Positions 34,464 to 43,137 of a stretch of 64,000 nucleotides of DNA are shown here, one piece after another (position 1 is the first letter of the stretch; every line of letters begins with the position of its first letter). Source of the stretch: Hydrogenophaga intermedia (GTDB lineage: Bacteria; Pseudomonadota; Gammaproteobacteria; Burkholderiales; Burkholderiaceae_C); NCBI RefSeq assembly GCF_023715105.1, contig NZ_JAMBNO010000014.1:88604-152603 (forward strand), in the 5' to 3' direction. The notes under the pieces are model-generated. The model worked only from the letters and a program-made list of their open reading frames with translations, did no database searches and was not told where the DNA came from. The translations under genes and the position numbers were made by a program.

Positions 34464-35204
34464 ATGCCTGACCCTACCCGCCACACCCGTGCCCTGGTCC
34501 TGTTCTCGGGCGGGCAGGACTCCACCACCTGCCTCGCACACGCGTTGGCCCGTTTCGAGCAGGTCGAGACCATCGGTTTCGACTACGGCCAGCGCCACCG
34601 CGTTGAACTCGAAGCCCGGCTGACGGTGCTTCGCGAACTGCGCGCACAGTTTCCCGCTTGGGCGGCGAAGCTGGGCGAGGACCACGTGCTCGATCTCGCC
34701 GTGTTGGGCGCCGTCTCTGAAACCTCGCTCACACGCGACATGGCCTTCCGCATGGAGGCCAGCGGCCTGCCCAACACCTTCGTGCCCGGGCGCAACCTGC
34801 TGTTCCTCACGCTGGCCGCGGCGCTGGCCTACCGACGTGGTCTTACCGTCCTCGTCACCGGCGTGTGCGAAACCGATTTTTCCGGCTATCCGGACTGCCG
34901 CGACGACACCATGAAGGCCATGCAGCTCGCGCTATCGCTCGGCATGGATCAGCGCTTCCTGATCGACACGCCACTGATGTGGATCGACAAGGCCGACACC
35001 TGGCGGCTGGCTCACGAACTCGGCGGCGATAGGCTGGAGGCGCTGATCGTGGAGCACACCCACACCTGCTACCTGGGCGATCGCGAACACCGGCACGCAT
35101 GGGGATGGGGCTGCGGTGATTGCCCCGCCTGCCAGCTGCGCGCGCGTGGCTGGGCTGGCTACCGCGCTGCCCCGGGCAGCAATGCCGTTCGACCCGGCCA
35201 CTGA
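34464..35204 (+). CDS. queC: QueC, 7-cyano-7-deazaguanine synthase
   Basis: Converts CDG to preQ0 in queuosine (tRNA) biosynthesis, ATP- and ammonia-dependent; 246 aa. The PP-loop [14 protein letters not shown] lies near the N terminus, [11 protein letters not shown] and the [20 protein letters not shown] stretch follow, and the zinc site is C-terminal (HTCYLGD ... [18 protein letters not shown]). The ATG at 34464 is taken as start; a GTG two codons upstream is in frame. No other queuosine gene is nearby. Confidence 0.95.
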   Translation: MPDPTRHTRALVLFSGGQDSTTCLAHALARFEQVETIGFDYGQRHRVELEARLTVLRELRAQFPAWAAKLGEDHVLDLAVLGAVSETSLTRDMAFRMEASGLPNTFVPGRNLLFLTLAAALAYRRGLTVLVTGVCETDFSGYPDCRDDTMKAMQLALSLGMDQRFLIDTPLMWIDKADTWRLAHELGGDRLEALIVEHTHTCYLGDREHRHAWGWGCGDCPACQLRARGWAGYRAAPGSNAVRPGH

Positions 35205-35212
35205 GGACACCC

Positions 35213-35617
35213 ATGCGCGACACCCGCTCACAATTCATCGCCTTCGGCCTGCTGCCGGCGCTCAACGCGCTGGCGCTGTTCATCCACAGCATCTTCATCG
35301 TCACCGGCACCACCGGCGGGGCGGGCGCCGCGCTGGTGGTCACCTTGCTGGCCGTGCTCGTGATGGTGATCGCAGTGGTGCTGGCCGGCTTGCGTCGCGC
35401 ACGTGACCTCGGTTGGACAGGCACCACCACCACGGTGGTGTTCGCCCTGGCCATCCTGCTGGTGATGCCGATCCCACTGCTGTTGGCCTGGCTGAGCTTT
35501 GCGCCGGGCAAGGCAGTGGAGCCGCCAGCACCCACACCCGTGGCGCGCGTGCTCACCCTGGTGCTGCTGCTGGCGATGCCATGGATGCTGATCCTGGTGG
35601 CGCGCGCGGTGGGCTGA
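35213..35617 (+). CDS. Small integral membrane protein, DUF805-like
   Basis: 134 aa with three to four hydrophobic segments (around QFIAFGLLPALNALALFIHS, AALVVTLLAVLVMVIAVVLA, VVFALAILLVMPIPLLLAWL and VLTLVLLLAMPWMLILVARA). The short motif RRARDLGWTG after the second helix resembles the R-R-x-H-D-x-G motif of DUF805 membrane proteins; function unknown. It lies 8 bases after queC, so the two are probably one transcript. Confidence 0.55.
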   Translation: MRDTRSQFIAFGLLPALNALALFIHSIFIVTGTTGGAGAALVVTLLAVLVMVIAVVLAGLRRARDLGWTGTTTTVVFALAILLVMPIPLLLAWLSFAPGKAVEPPAPTPVARVLTLVLLLAMPWMLILVARAVG

Positions 35618-35673
35618 CCGGTACGGCAATCGTCGGGCATTGCGGGGACCGAACGCGGTAGGGCTGTTGCCCC

Positions 35674-37146
35674 TCAGCCCTGGCCCGCACCCTGCGTTGC
35701 TGCAAGTCGGCTCGGGCGCAGGCGTTTGCCGAAGCGGCCTGCCCCTCGTCCGTTGGCGCGCCGGACCTGTACCCCATTGACGAAAACGGCCTCGAATCCC
35801 GTGGCGCTTCGCGTGGGGTGCTCGTACGTGGCGTTGTCGCGCACCGTCAAGGGGTCGAACAGCACGAGATCGGCCGCCTTGCCCGGCGCGATCAGCCCGC
35901 GATCCGCGAGCCCGAACCGACGCGCGGGCAAGCCCGTCATCTTGTGCACCGTGGCTTCGAGCGACATCAGCCCGCGTTCGCGGGCGTGATGGCCCAGCAG
36001 GCGGGCGAACGTGCCCCACAACCGGGGATGCGGATGCGCCTGATGCGGTAGCCCGTCGGAGCCGAACATCGCGAGCGGGTGGCGCAGCACGCGGTCCACA
36101 TCCGATGGGTCCATGCCGAAGTAGATGGCGCCGCCCGGCGACAGCCGTTGCGCGGCCTCAAGGGTCGAGAGGCCCCACGCGCGCGCGATGTCGCAGAGCC
36201 AGCGTCCGCCCTGCTCTGGGTGGGCCCCGGACCAGGTGATCATCACGCGGGATGTGCGTGCCGCCTTTTGCGGCTCAAGCATGGTGGACGATGCCTCGTA
36301 GGGGTAGCAGTCCAGACCCACCGATTGCCGCTCACTCGCCTCGTCAATGAGGGCCAGCGTTTCTCGCGTACGACCATGATTGCGCTCGCCCACCACCTTG
36401 TGGTGCGAGACGACCAAGCGGGCACCGCACGCGCCCGACAGCGCCAGCGCCTCGCGCAGCGCCACATCCACATGGTCGCCCTCGTCGCGCAGATGCATGG
36501 CCAGCACCGCCTGCTGACCCCTGAGTGCCGCGCAGACACCTCCCAGCTCTTCGGTGCTGGCGGCGGCCGCGGGTGGGTAATAGACGCCCGTCGACAGGCC
36601 GAAGGCGCCCGCTGCCAACGCGCGCTCCACATCGCCGCGCATCGCCGCGATCTCTTCGGCCGTTGCGGTGCGATCCAGCGCCGCCACATGCCGCACGCGC
36701 AGGCTGATATGGCCGATCAGTGGCGCCACATTGAGCACCGGCCTGCGTGCGTCGAGCGCCGCCAGGTAGTGGCCAAAGTCGGCAAAGCGATCCGATGCCG
36801 TGCCCAGGATGTCCAGGGGTGCCGGCAGGCGGCCACCCGGGTCGCTCGGAGCAAGGCTGATGCCGCAGTTGCCCGTCACCACCGTCGTCACGCCCTGGCT
36901 CAGCTTGGGATGGGGCCACACGTCTTGAAGCACCAGCAGATCGTCGTGGCTGTGGGTGTCGATGAAGCCCGGGCTCAACACCAGGCCGTGGGCATCGATC
37001 ACGCGATCCGCTTCCATGGTCCCGGGCGGATGCAGACCAGCGATGTGTTCACCGCGCAGCGTGACGTCGGCCGCGAAGCGCGGCGCCCCGCTGCCATCGA
37101 TGACGTCGGCTCCGCGGATCAGGGTCAGCGGCTCGATCGCGGTCAT
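35674..37146 (-). CDS. N-acyl-D-amino-acid deacylase (amidohydrolase)
   Basis: Metal-dependent amidohydrolase of 490 aa resembling D-aminoacylase, which hydrolyses N-acyl-D-amino acids. Visible features are the metal-binding FIDTHSHDDL, TGNCGIS with the cysteine known as a metal ligand in D-aminoacylases, VVSHHKVVG, MFGSDGLPH with the catalytic Asp, and a C-terminal AMIDOHYDRO end (GLIAPGKAADLVLFDP). It overlaps the binding-protein gene upstream by 4 bases, so the pair is co-translated. The substrate is inferred from family only. Confidence 0.88.
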   Translation of the reverse strand: MTAIEPLTLIRGADVIDGSGAPRFAADVTLRGEHIAGLHPPGTMEADRVIDAHGLVLSPGFIDTHSHDDLLVLQDVWPHPKLSQGVTTVVTGNCGISLAPSDPGGRLPAPLDILGTASDRFADFGHYLAALDARRPVLNVAPLIGHISLRVRHVAALDRTATAEEIAAMRGDVERALAAGAFGLSTGVYYPPAAAASTEELGGVCAALRGQQAVLAMHLRDEGDHVDVALREALALSGACGARLVVSHHKVVGERNHGRTRETLALIDEASERQSVGLDCYPYEASSTMLEPQKAARTSRVMITWSGAHPEQGGRWLCDIARAWGLSTLEAAQRLSPGGAIYFGMDPSDVDRVLRHPLAMFGSDGLPHQAHPHPRLWGTFARLLGHHARERGLMSLEATVHKMTGLPARRFGLADRGLIAPGKAADLVLFDPLTVRDNATYEHPTRSATGFEAVFVNGVQVRRANGRGAGRFGKRLRPSRLAATQGAGQG

Positions 37147-38129
37147 TCGATCTTTGCGCCCGAACGCCGGATCACCTCGGCCCAGCGTGGCGCTTCATCC
37201 CGGGCCATCGCCATGAGTCGATCGGGGGGCGATGTCACGGTCTCGAAGGCCATCTGGGCGTACCGGGACCTCACGGCGGGCATGCCCAGCACCTCATTGA
37301 TGGCTGCGTTCAAGCGGCTCACCACACTGGCGGCGAGCCCTGCCGGACCCACGATGCCGCCCCACGCCGTGGTCTCGTACCCGGCCACGCCCGCCTCCTT
37401 GATGGTGGGCAATTCGGGAAAGAGCGCCGAGCGCTGCGGTCCGCTCACGCCCAGGGCGCGCACGCGGCCTGCCTGGATGTGCGGGCCGATGGAGGACAGG
37501 TTGTCGAACATCAGGTCGGTCTGCCCGGCCATCAGGTCCGTGATGGCCTGGGGGCTGCCGCGGTAGGGCACGTGGACCATGAAGGTGCCGGAGAGCGACT
37601 TGAAGAGCTCTCCGCCCAGATGCCCGGTGGTGCCGTTGCCGGCCGAACCCATGGTCAGGCGGCCGGGGCGGGCCCGGGCGTAGGCGATCAGTTCGCTCAC
37701 CGAGGTCACGGGCAGCTCGTTGCGGACCACCAGCGCGTTGTGCACCGAGCCCAGCATCGCCACACCGCTGAGCGCGTCCGGGTCGTAGGGCAGCCGGCTG
37801 TGCAGGGAGCGATTGATGGCCAGGGTGACCACGTTGCCGTAACCCAGGGTATGCCCGTCGGGTGCGGCGCGAGACACCTCGCTCATGCCGATGCCGCCAC
37901 CCGCACCGGGCTTGTTCTCGATGACCACCGGTTGTCCCAGCAGGGGTGCCAGTTCGGAGGCCAGCAAGCGGCAGATGATGTCTGGCGCACCGCCCGCAGC
38001 CGAGGGAACCACCAGACGGATCGGTCTGGATGGCCAGGCGCCCTGCGAACGCGCCGCCAGTGGCAGCGACAGAACCGAAACAAGCAGATCGCGTCGCCGC
38101 AGCAGGGGTTTCACATTCACGTGGCTCAT
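37143..38129 (-). CDS. Bug/TctC-family periplasmic binding protein
   Basis: Tripartite tricarboxylate transporter substrate-binding protein, 328 aa, the expanded Bug family of Burkholderiales. It has a twin-arginine-like/Sec signal (LLRRRDLLVSVLSLPLAA), then WPSRPIRLVVPSAAGGAPDI, VIENKPGAGGGIGMSEVSRA, and YRGSPQAITDLMAGQTDLMF. No TctA/TctB membrane genes lie nearby, as is common for orphan Bug genes. Coupling to the deacylase suggests an N-acyl-D-amino acid or related ligand (inference). Confidence 0.92.
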   Translation of the reverse strand: MSHVNVKPLLRRRDLLVSVLSLPLAARSQGAWPSRPIRLVVPSAAGGAPDIICRLLASELAPLLGQPVVIENKPGAGGGIGMSEVSRAAPDGHTLGYGNVVTLAINRSLHSRLPYDPDALSGVAMLGSVHNALVVRNELPVTSVSELIAYARARPGRLTMGSAGNGTTGHLGGELFKSLSGTFMVHVPYRGSPQAITDLMAGQTDLMFDNLSSIGPHIQAGRVRALGVSGPQRSALFPELPTIKEAGVAGYETTAWGGIVGPAGLAASVVSRLNAAINEVLGMPAVRSRYAQMAFETVTSPPDRLMAMARDEAPRWAEVIRRSGAKIE

Positions 38130-38173
38130 CCTGATCTCCGGGAATGTTGATGACGGGGCGCAATTTATGAGGT

Positions 38174-38203
38174 GAGAATGCCTTGGGCAAACGAAACGTT
38201 CTC
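38174..38203. promoter_or_regulatory. Candidate LysR operator between divergent genes
   Basis: GAGAA (38174-38178) and TTCTC (38199-38203) with an internal AACGTT palindrome (38195-38200) lie in the 99-base gap between the bug-deacylase operon and the divergent LysR gene. Position fits autoregulation and control of the operon; the sequence itself is only weakly dyadic. Confidence 0.35.
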
Positions 38204-38228
38204 GTTATGACATGAAAGGAACTCATGC

Positions 38229-39161
38229 ATGAGCGTGCTTCCATCCTTGAGCGCACTGCGCTGTTTCGACGCCAGTGCACGCCACGGCAGCTTCACGTTG
38301 GCGGCACAGGAAGTCCATCTCACGCAGAGCGCGGTGAGCCACCAGATCCTCGGGCTGGAGGCGCAACTGGGGTTGCCGCTCTTCGTGCGGTCGCGCGGCG
38401 GGCTGAGGCTCACCGAGGCGGGACGGGCCTATTGGTCGGAGGTTGCGGTGGCGCTGCGCCAGCTCGAGCGTGCCACCCAGAATCTGTTGATGCACCAGGG
38501 CGCTGGCGGCACGCTCAACCTGTGCGTGGCGTCCAGCTTTGCGACGTACTGGCTGGTGCCGCGGCTTGCCGGCTTCGTGGCCGCGCACCCCGAGGTGACG
38601 CTCAACCTCTCGACCCACATCGGCCCGGTGGACCTCACGACGGCCGGGCACGATGCCGCCATCGAATATGGCGCTGCGTCGCAGCACGTCGCCGGCCACC
38701 AGGCGGTGACGTCCGAGCCCGTTCTTGCGTTGACGCTGCAACCCTACGCAGCGCGCCAGTGGTGGTCGCGTTCACGACTGCCCGGCCCCGCCGCGCTCAA
38801 GGCCTTGCTGGCCCGCGCGCCGATGATTCAGCACACCACCGTACCGGAGGCCTGGCCGAGCTGGATGGCCCAGGCGGGGCTGACGATGGACGCTGGCACC
38901 CAGCAGGGCCCTCGGTACGATCTGATGTCGATGGCGCTGAACGCTGCCATCGCGGGCCTGGGCGTGGCCTTGTTGCCCGACTACCTGACCGGGACGGCAC
39001 TGGCGCGTGGTCAACTGGTCCGGCTGTCCGACCGCGCGTGGACCTCGTCCAAGGGCTACCACCTGCGTTATCCCTCCTGGAAGGCCGATCTGGTGCCCTT
39101 GCGGCGTTTCCGCGATTGGCTGCTCGCCGTGAGCACCCAGGGTGGCATCTGTGCGGATTGA
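38229..39161 (+). CDS. LysR-family transcriptional regulator (GcvA-like)
   Basis: 310-aa regulator with N-terminal winged helix (LRCFDASARHGSFTLAAQEV, LTQSAVSHQILGLEAQLGLP), and a C-terminal ligand-binding domain of the GcvA subgroup. It is divergent from the bug-deacylase pair and is the likely regulator of that operon; the inducer is unknown. AAAGGA stands 8 bases upstream of the ATG at 38229; a second ATG at 38225 is out of frame. Confidence 0.92.
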   Translation: MSVLPSLSALRCFDASARHGSFTLAAQEVHLTQSAVSHQILGLEAQLGLPLFVRSRGGLRLTEAGRAYWSEVAVALRQLERATQNLLMHQGAGGTLNLCVASSFATYWLVPRLAGFVAAHPEVTLNLSTHIGPVDLTTAGHDAAIEYGAASQHVAGHQAVTSEPVLALTLQPYAARQWWSRSRLPGPAALKALLARAPMIQHTTVPEAWPSWMAQAGLTMDAGTQQGPRYDLMSMALNAAIAGLGVALLPDYLTGTALARGQLVRLSDRAWTSSKGYHLRYPSWKADLVPLRRFRDWLLAVSTQGGICAD

Positions 39162-39218
39162 GTCGGTGCGCCCGATGCCGCTCGCGTCGGTGCGGGCGAT
39201 GATCCGGACGTCTGGTGC

Positions 39219-40988
39219 TCAGCTTGGGGTCAGCACGTGGCGCGGTCCGCCCTCGCCACCGGGGGTCAGCACCCATTGCCTGGCGTGGTGATTGGCCACC
39301 GCGGGTCGGTGCGCGATCGATACCAGGGCACCGTTCTGCTCGCGCACGCGCTCGCGCAGTCGCTCGTACAACGTGGCTTCCGCGGCTTCATCGAGCGCGC
39401 TGGTGGCTTCGTCGGCGAACAGCCAGCGCGGTTTCTTGAGCAAGGCGCGCGCGATGGCCAGGCGTTGCTGCTCGCCGCCCGATAGTTTCTGGCCCCAGGC
39501 ATCTTGTTCGTCGAGTCGCGGCACCAGGTCGGGCAGCAGCGCGTCGCGCAGCGCCTGTTGCAGCTCGGCATCGCTGTGTTGGTCGGCGGGCTCGGGGTAG
39601 GCCAGTGCATCGCGCAGGCGGCCATTGGGGAAGTAGGGCCGCTGCGGCAGGAACATGGCGCGGGTGGCGAAATCGGCAGGCAGCCGCAGCGCACGCTGCG
39701 CCCAGGGCCAGATGCCGGCCAGGCCGCGAAACAGCGTGGACTTGCCGCTGCCCGATGGACCTTTGACAAGCACGGTGTCGCCCGGTGCCAGCCGCAGGCC
39801 GTGGGCAGCCAGCAGTGGCACGCCACCGGGAAGGGCGAGCTGCAGATCGTCGATGGCGAGCGCGTCGTCGCCGCCGGCCTGCTCGCCGTCGTGCTGGGTT
39901 GTGCCCAGGTTGGCGAAGCTCTCTTCGAAGCTGGTGATGCGGTCGGTGGTGGCTCGCCACGCGGCGAGGTTGCTGTAGTTGTCGACGAACCAGGAGAGCG
40001 AGTCCTGAACACGGCCAAAGGCAGAGGCAATCTGCATCAGCTCACCGAGCTGAATGGCACCGCTGAAGAAGCGCGGCGCGGCCACGATGAAGGGGAACAC
40101 CACGGCCGCCTGGCCGAAGCCGGCGGTGAACCAGGTCAGGCGCTTCTGCGCGTTGATGAGCTTGAGGTAGTTGCCCAGCACATCGGAAAAACGAAGGCCA
40201 AGCAGGTGACGCTCCACCGGCTCGCCCTTGTCGAGCGCGATCGACTCGCTGTACTCGCGCACGCGCACCAGGTGGTGGCGAAAGTCGGCCTCGTAGCGCT
40301 GCTGCTGGAAGTTCAGTGCGATCTGCGGGCGACCGATGTAGTGCGTGGCCACGCTGCCCAGCAGGCAGTAGATGACGGCCATCCACACCATGAAGCCCGG
40401 GATGTCGTAGGCCGTGCCCTGGAAGGTGAAACCGAAGCTGCCCGAGAGCGACCACAGGATGCCGACGAAACTCACCAGCGTGACCACCGCGTTGAGCAGG
40501 CCCATGGACAGGCCCACGGTGTAGCTGGTGAAGAGGTTCATGTCCTCGGCCAGGCGCTGGTCGGGGTTGTCGGGCGGCGCGCTCTCGCCCTTGGCGTAGC
40601 GCGCGAGTTCCATCTGGTAGAAGCGCTGACTGCTCAGCCAGCGGTCCAGGTAATGTCGCGTCATCCACGAACGCCAGCGCATCTCGAGCAACTGCGTCAG
40701 GTAGAAGCGGTAGACCGCAATCACGATGAAGCCGAACGCCAGGTAGGTGAAGCGCCCGAGTTCGCGCCAGAAAACAGCAGCGTCCTTGTTCTGTAGCGCG
40801 TCGTAGAACACGCGGTTCCACTCGTTGATCAACACCAGCATGTAGACCGCGCCCAGGTTGAGCGCCACGATGGCCGCGAGCAGGGCGCGCGCTTTCCATT
40901 TCTCGTCGGACGAGAAATAGGGGGTCGAGAGTCGCCAGGCCTTGCCGGCGAATTCGCGGAAGGCCCTGAACTTGTCGCTGAAGGTCAT
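39219..40988 (-). CDS. SbmA/BacA-type ABC transporter, fused permease and ATPase
   Basis: 589-aa inner-membrane protein: an N-terminal SbmA/BacA-like transmembrane domain (about residues 1-330; EWNRVFYDALQNKD and YYLDRW-like YLDRWLSSQRFYQ are typical) and a C-terminal ATPase domain with Walker A GPSGSGKSTLFRGLAG, signature LSGGEQQRLAIARALL and Walker B LFADEATSALDE. Related proteins import cobalamin, bleomycin or peptides (e.g. Rv1819c, YddA). It overlaps the nucleotidase gene upstream by 4 bases. Confidence 0.9.
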   Translation of the reverse strand: MTFSDKFRAFREFAGKAWRLSTPYFSSDEKWKARALLAAIVALNLGAVYMLVLINEWNRVFYDALQNKDAAVFWRELGRFTYLAFGFIVIAVYRFYLTQLLEMRWRSWMTRHYLDRWLSSQRFYQMELARYAKGESAPPDNPDQRLAEDMNLFTSYTVGLSMGLLNAVVTLVSFVGILWSLSGSFGFTFQGTAYDIPGFMVWMAVIYCLLGSVATHYIGRPQIALNFQQQRYEADFRHHLVRVREYSESIALDKGEPVERHLLGLRFSDVLGNYLKLINAQKRLTWFTAGFGQAAVVFPFIVAAPRFFSGAIQLGELMQIASAFGRVQDSLSWFVDNYSNLAAWRATTDRITSFEESFANLGTTQHDGEQAGGDDALAIDDLQLALPGGVPLLAAHGLRLAPGDTVLVKGPSGSGKSTLFRGLAGIWPWAQRALRLPADFATRAMFLPQRPYFPNGRLRDALAYPEPADQHSDAELQQALRDALLPDLVPRLDEQDAWGQKLSGGEQQRLAIARALLKKPRWLFADEATSALDEAAEATLYERLRERVREQNGALVSIAHRPAVANHHARQWVLTPGGEGGPRHVLTPS

Positions 40989-41896
40989 GGATGCCCCTTG
41001 GGCTGATTGGCAATGCCGCTGGCCACGTGCCCGGCCGGCACGTGCTGCGCGGCCGATTCGATGTGGCCGGTCTGGTCGTCGAAGAAGAAATCGGGCTCGA
41101 ACTCACGCAGGAACTCGCCCTTGGGCAGGCCACCGAGGAACATGGCCTCGTCGACCTCGATGTTCCAGTTCATGAGCGTGCGGATGGCGCGCTCGTGCGC
41201 CGGCGCGCTGCGGGCGGTGACGAGCGCGGTGCGCACGCGCATCATGGGCGTGCCCTCGCTCTGCAGCCGGTGCAGTGCTTCGAGCAAGGGCTTGAACGGG
41301 CCGCCTTCCAGCGGCGTGGACGCCTTGCTGGCCTCGTGCGACTGGAACGCCGAGAGTCCCTGCGCCTGGTACACGCGCTCGGCCTCGTCGGAGAAAAGCA
41401 CCGCATCGCCGTCGAAGGCGATGCGCACCTCGTGCGGGTGGGCATCGCTCGCGCGCACCGAGGTGGGGTAGACCTGGGCCGCGGGCACGCCGGCGTCCAG
41501 CGCGGCGCGCACGTCGGCCAGGTGGGCCGAGAGGAAGAGGTTGGCGCGCAACGGGCGCAGGTAACGCCAGGGCGGCTGACCGCGCGTGAAGCTGCCGCGC
41601 TGAATTGGCAGGCCATAGTGCTGGGCCGAGCGGAACACGCGCATGCCCGAGACCGGGTCGTTGCGCGAGAGGATCACCACCTCCACGCGCTGGGCGTGCG
41701 CGTCGTTGAAGGCGAGCAGCTTGTGCACCAGCGAGAACGCCACGCCGGGTGCGGCAGGCGTGTCCAGCCTGTCCAGCTGCAGGCGCATGTAGGCCTTGTC
41801 GTCGCCTTGTTCGAAAAGGTGGTTCTCTTCCTCGAAATCAAACAGAGCGCGCGAGGAGATCGCGACAACGAGTTTGCCGTCGAGCGTGACTGCCAT
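40985..41896 (-). CDS. 5'-nucleotidase (cytosolic NT5C1-like family)
   Basis: 303-aa soluble protein of the bacterial 5'-nucleotidase family related to cytosolic 5'-nucleotidase IA (PF06189). It shows LVVAISSRALFDFEEENHLF near the N terminus, VVILSRNDPVSGMRVF, the IAFDGDAVLFSDEAERVY acid motif and a C-terminal DEAMFLGGLPKGEFLREFEP. It lies 4 bases after gspF and overlaps the ABC transporter gene, so all three could be one transcript even though the function is unrelated to secretion. Confidence 0.88.
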   Translation of the reverse strand: MAVTLDGKLVVAISSRALFDFEEENHLFEQGDDKAYMRLQLDRLDTPAAPGVAFSLVHKLLAFNDAHAQRVEVVILSRNDPVSGMRVFRSAQHYGLPIQRGSFTRGQPPWRYLRPLRANLFLSAHLADVRAALDAGVPAAQVYPTSVRASDAHPHEVRIAFDGDAVLFSDEAERVYQAQGLSAFQSHEASKASTPLEGGPFKPLLEALHRLQSEGTPMMRVRTALVTARSAPAHERAIRTLMNWNIEVDEAMFLGGLPKGEFLREFEPDFFFDDQTGHIESAAQHVPAGHVASGIANQPKGHP

Positions 41897-41900
41897 GGAT

Positions 41901-43130
41901 TCAGGTGACGAGTGTGTTGAGCTGGATGATCGGCAGCAGCACCGCCAGCACGATGAGCATCACGACCAGACCCATGCCGACGATGAGCAGCGGCTCCAGC
42001 ACGGTGGCCAGCGACATGGCGCGGCGCTGCACTTCGGCGCCGAGCTGGTCGGCTGCGCGCTGCAGCATCGGCGGCAATTGGCCGGTCTGCTCGCCCAGGC
42101 GCGCGAACATGCTCAGCAGCGGCGGAAAGCGTTTCTTGGCCGCCAGGGCTGAAGCCAGCGGTGCGCCTTCGCGCACGCGCACCAGGGTGTCCAACGCGTC
42201 CTCGCGCAGGGCGCGATTGTTGAGGGTCTCTGCCGCGGTCTGCAGCGCGCGCAGTATGGGCACGCCCGCGCCCGCGAGCATGGCCAGCGTACCGGCGAAG
42301 CGCGCCGCGTTGAAGCCGCGCGCCAGCCGCCCGATCACGGGCAGGCGCAGCACGGCTTCGTCCATGCGCAGGCGCACGCCCTCGCGCTTGCGCGCGAGCC
42401 ACAACCCCACGAAGCCGAGCACCAGAAGCACCAGCACCAGCCAGCCCCACTGCCGCACGAAGCCGCTCAAGGCGAGCATCACCAATGTGAGCGTGGGCAG
42501 CGCGCGCTTGCTGCCCTCGAACACACCAGCCACCTGCGGCACCACGTAGCTCACGAGAAACACCACGATCGCGATCGCCACCAGCGTCACGATCGCCGGG
42601 TACAGCGCCGCGGCGATGAGCTTGTTGCGCAGCGCCTCGCGCGCCTCCAGGTCGTCGGCCAGGCGTTCGAGCACGGTGCCGAGCTGGCCGCTCTGTTCGC
42701 CCGCGGCCACCACGGCGCAGTAGCTGGCCGAGAACTCGCGCGGAAACTGCGACAGCGCACGCGCGAAGGCAGAGCCGGCGTTGACTTCCCCGCGCAGCGT
42801 GGCCACCAGGTTGCGCACCTTGTCGTTCTCGGCCTCGTCGGTGAGGGCCGTGAGCGCACGTTCCAGCGGCATGCCGGCAGCCACCAGGCCGGCGAGCTGG
42901 CGCGTCCACACGCCCAAAGCGGTGGTGTTGAACACCCGGCCACCCCAGAGCGTGACGTTCAGTCCCTTGCCACCGCCGTCGTTGACGCCCGCGCTGGCGG
43001 GCTCCACCGCCAATGGCACCAGCGCGCGTGCACGCAACTGGCTGCGCGCGGCGCGCGCCGTGTCGGCGTCAATCAGGCCCTTGTGCGTCTGCCCGTCGGC
43101 GTCCAGCGCTTCGAAGGTGTAGGCAGGCAT
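41901..43130 (-). CDS. gspF: GspF, type II secretion inner-membrane platform protein
   Basis: Polytopic platform protein, 409 aa. It begins PAYTFEALDADGQTHKGLID as is typical of GspF, has the conserved GMPLERALTALTDEAEN and two GspF repeats, and three membrane segments (IVTLVAIAIVVFLVSYVVPQ, WGWLVLVLLVLGFVGLW and the C-terminal LLIVGMGLVVMLIVLAVLLP). Last gsp gene of the minus-strand run, 7 bases after gspE. Confidence 0.97.
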   Translation of the reverse strand: MPAYTFEALDADGQTHKGLIDADTARAARSQLRARALVPLAVEPASAGVNDGGGKGLNVTLWGGRVFNTTALGVWTRQLAGLVAAGMPLERALTALTDEAENDKVRNLVATLRGEVNAGSAFARALSQFPREFSASYCAVVAAGEQSGQLGTVLERLADDLEAREALRNKLIAAALYPAIVTLVAIAIVVFLVSYVVPQVAGVFEGSKRALPTLTLVMLALSGFVRQWGWLVLVLLVLGFVGLWLARKREGVRLRMDEAVLRLPVIGRLARGFNAARFAGTLAMLAGAGVPILRALQTAAETLNNRALREDALDTLVRVREGAPLASALAAKKRFPPLLSMFARLGEQTGQLPPMLQRAADQLGAEVQRRAMSLATVLEPLLIVGMGLVVMLIVLAVLLPIIQLNTLVT

Positions 43131-43137
43131 GGAGAGA

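Noticed and set aside
36079..37566. 495-codon open frame antisense to the deacylase and Bug genes
   Set aside because: Shadow frame; no start signal and no recognisable motif.
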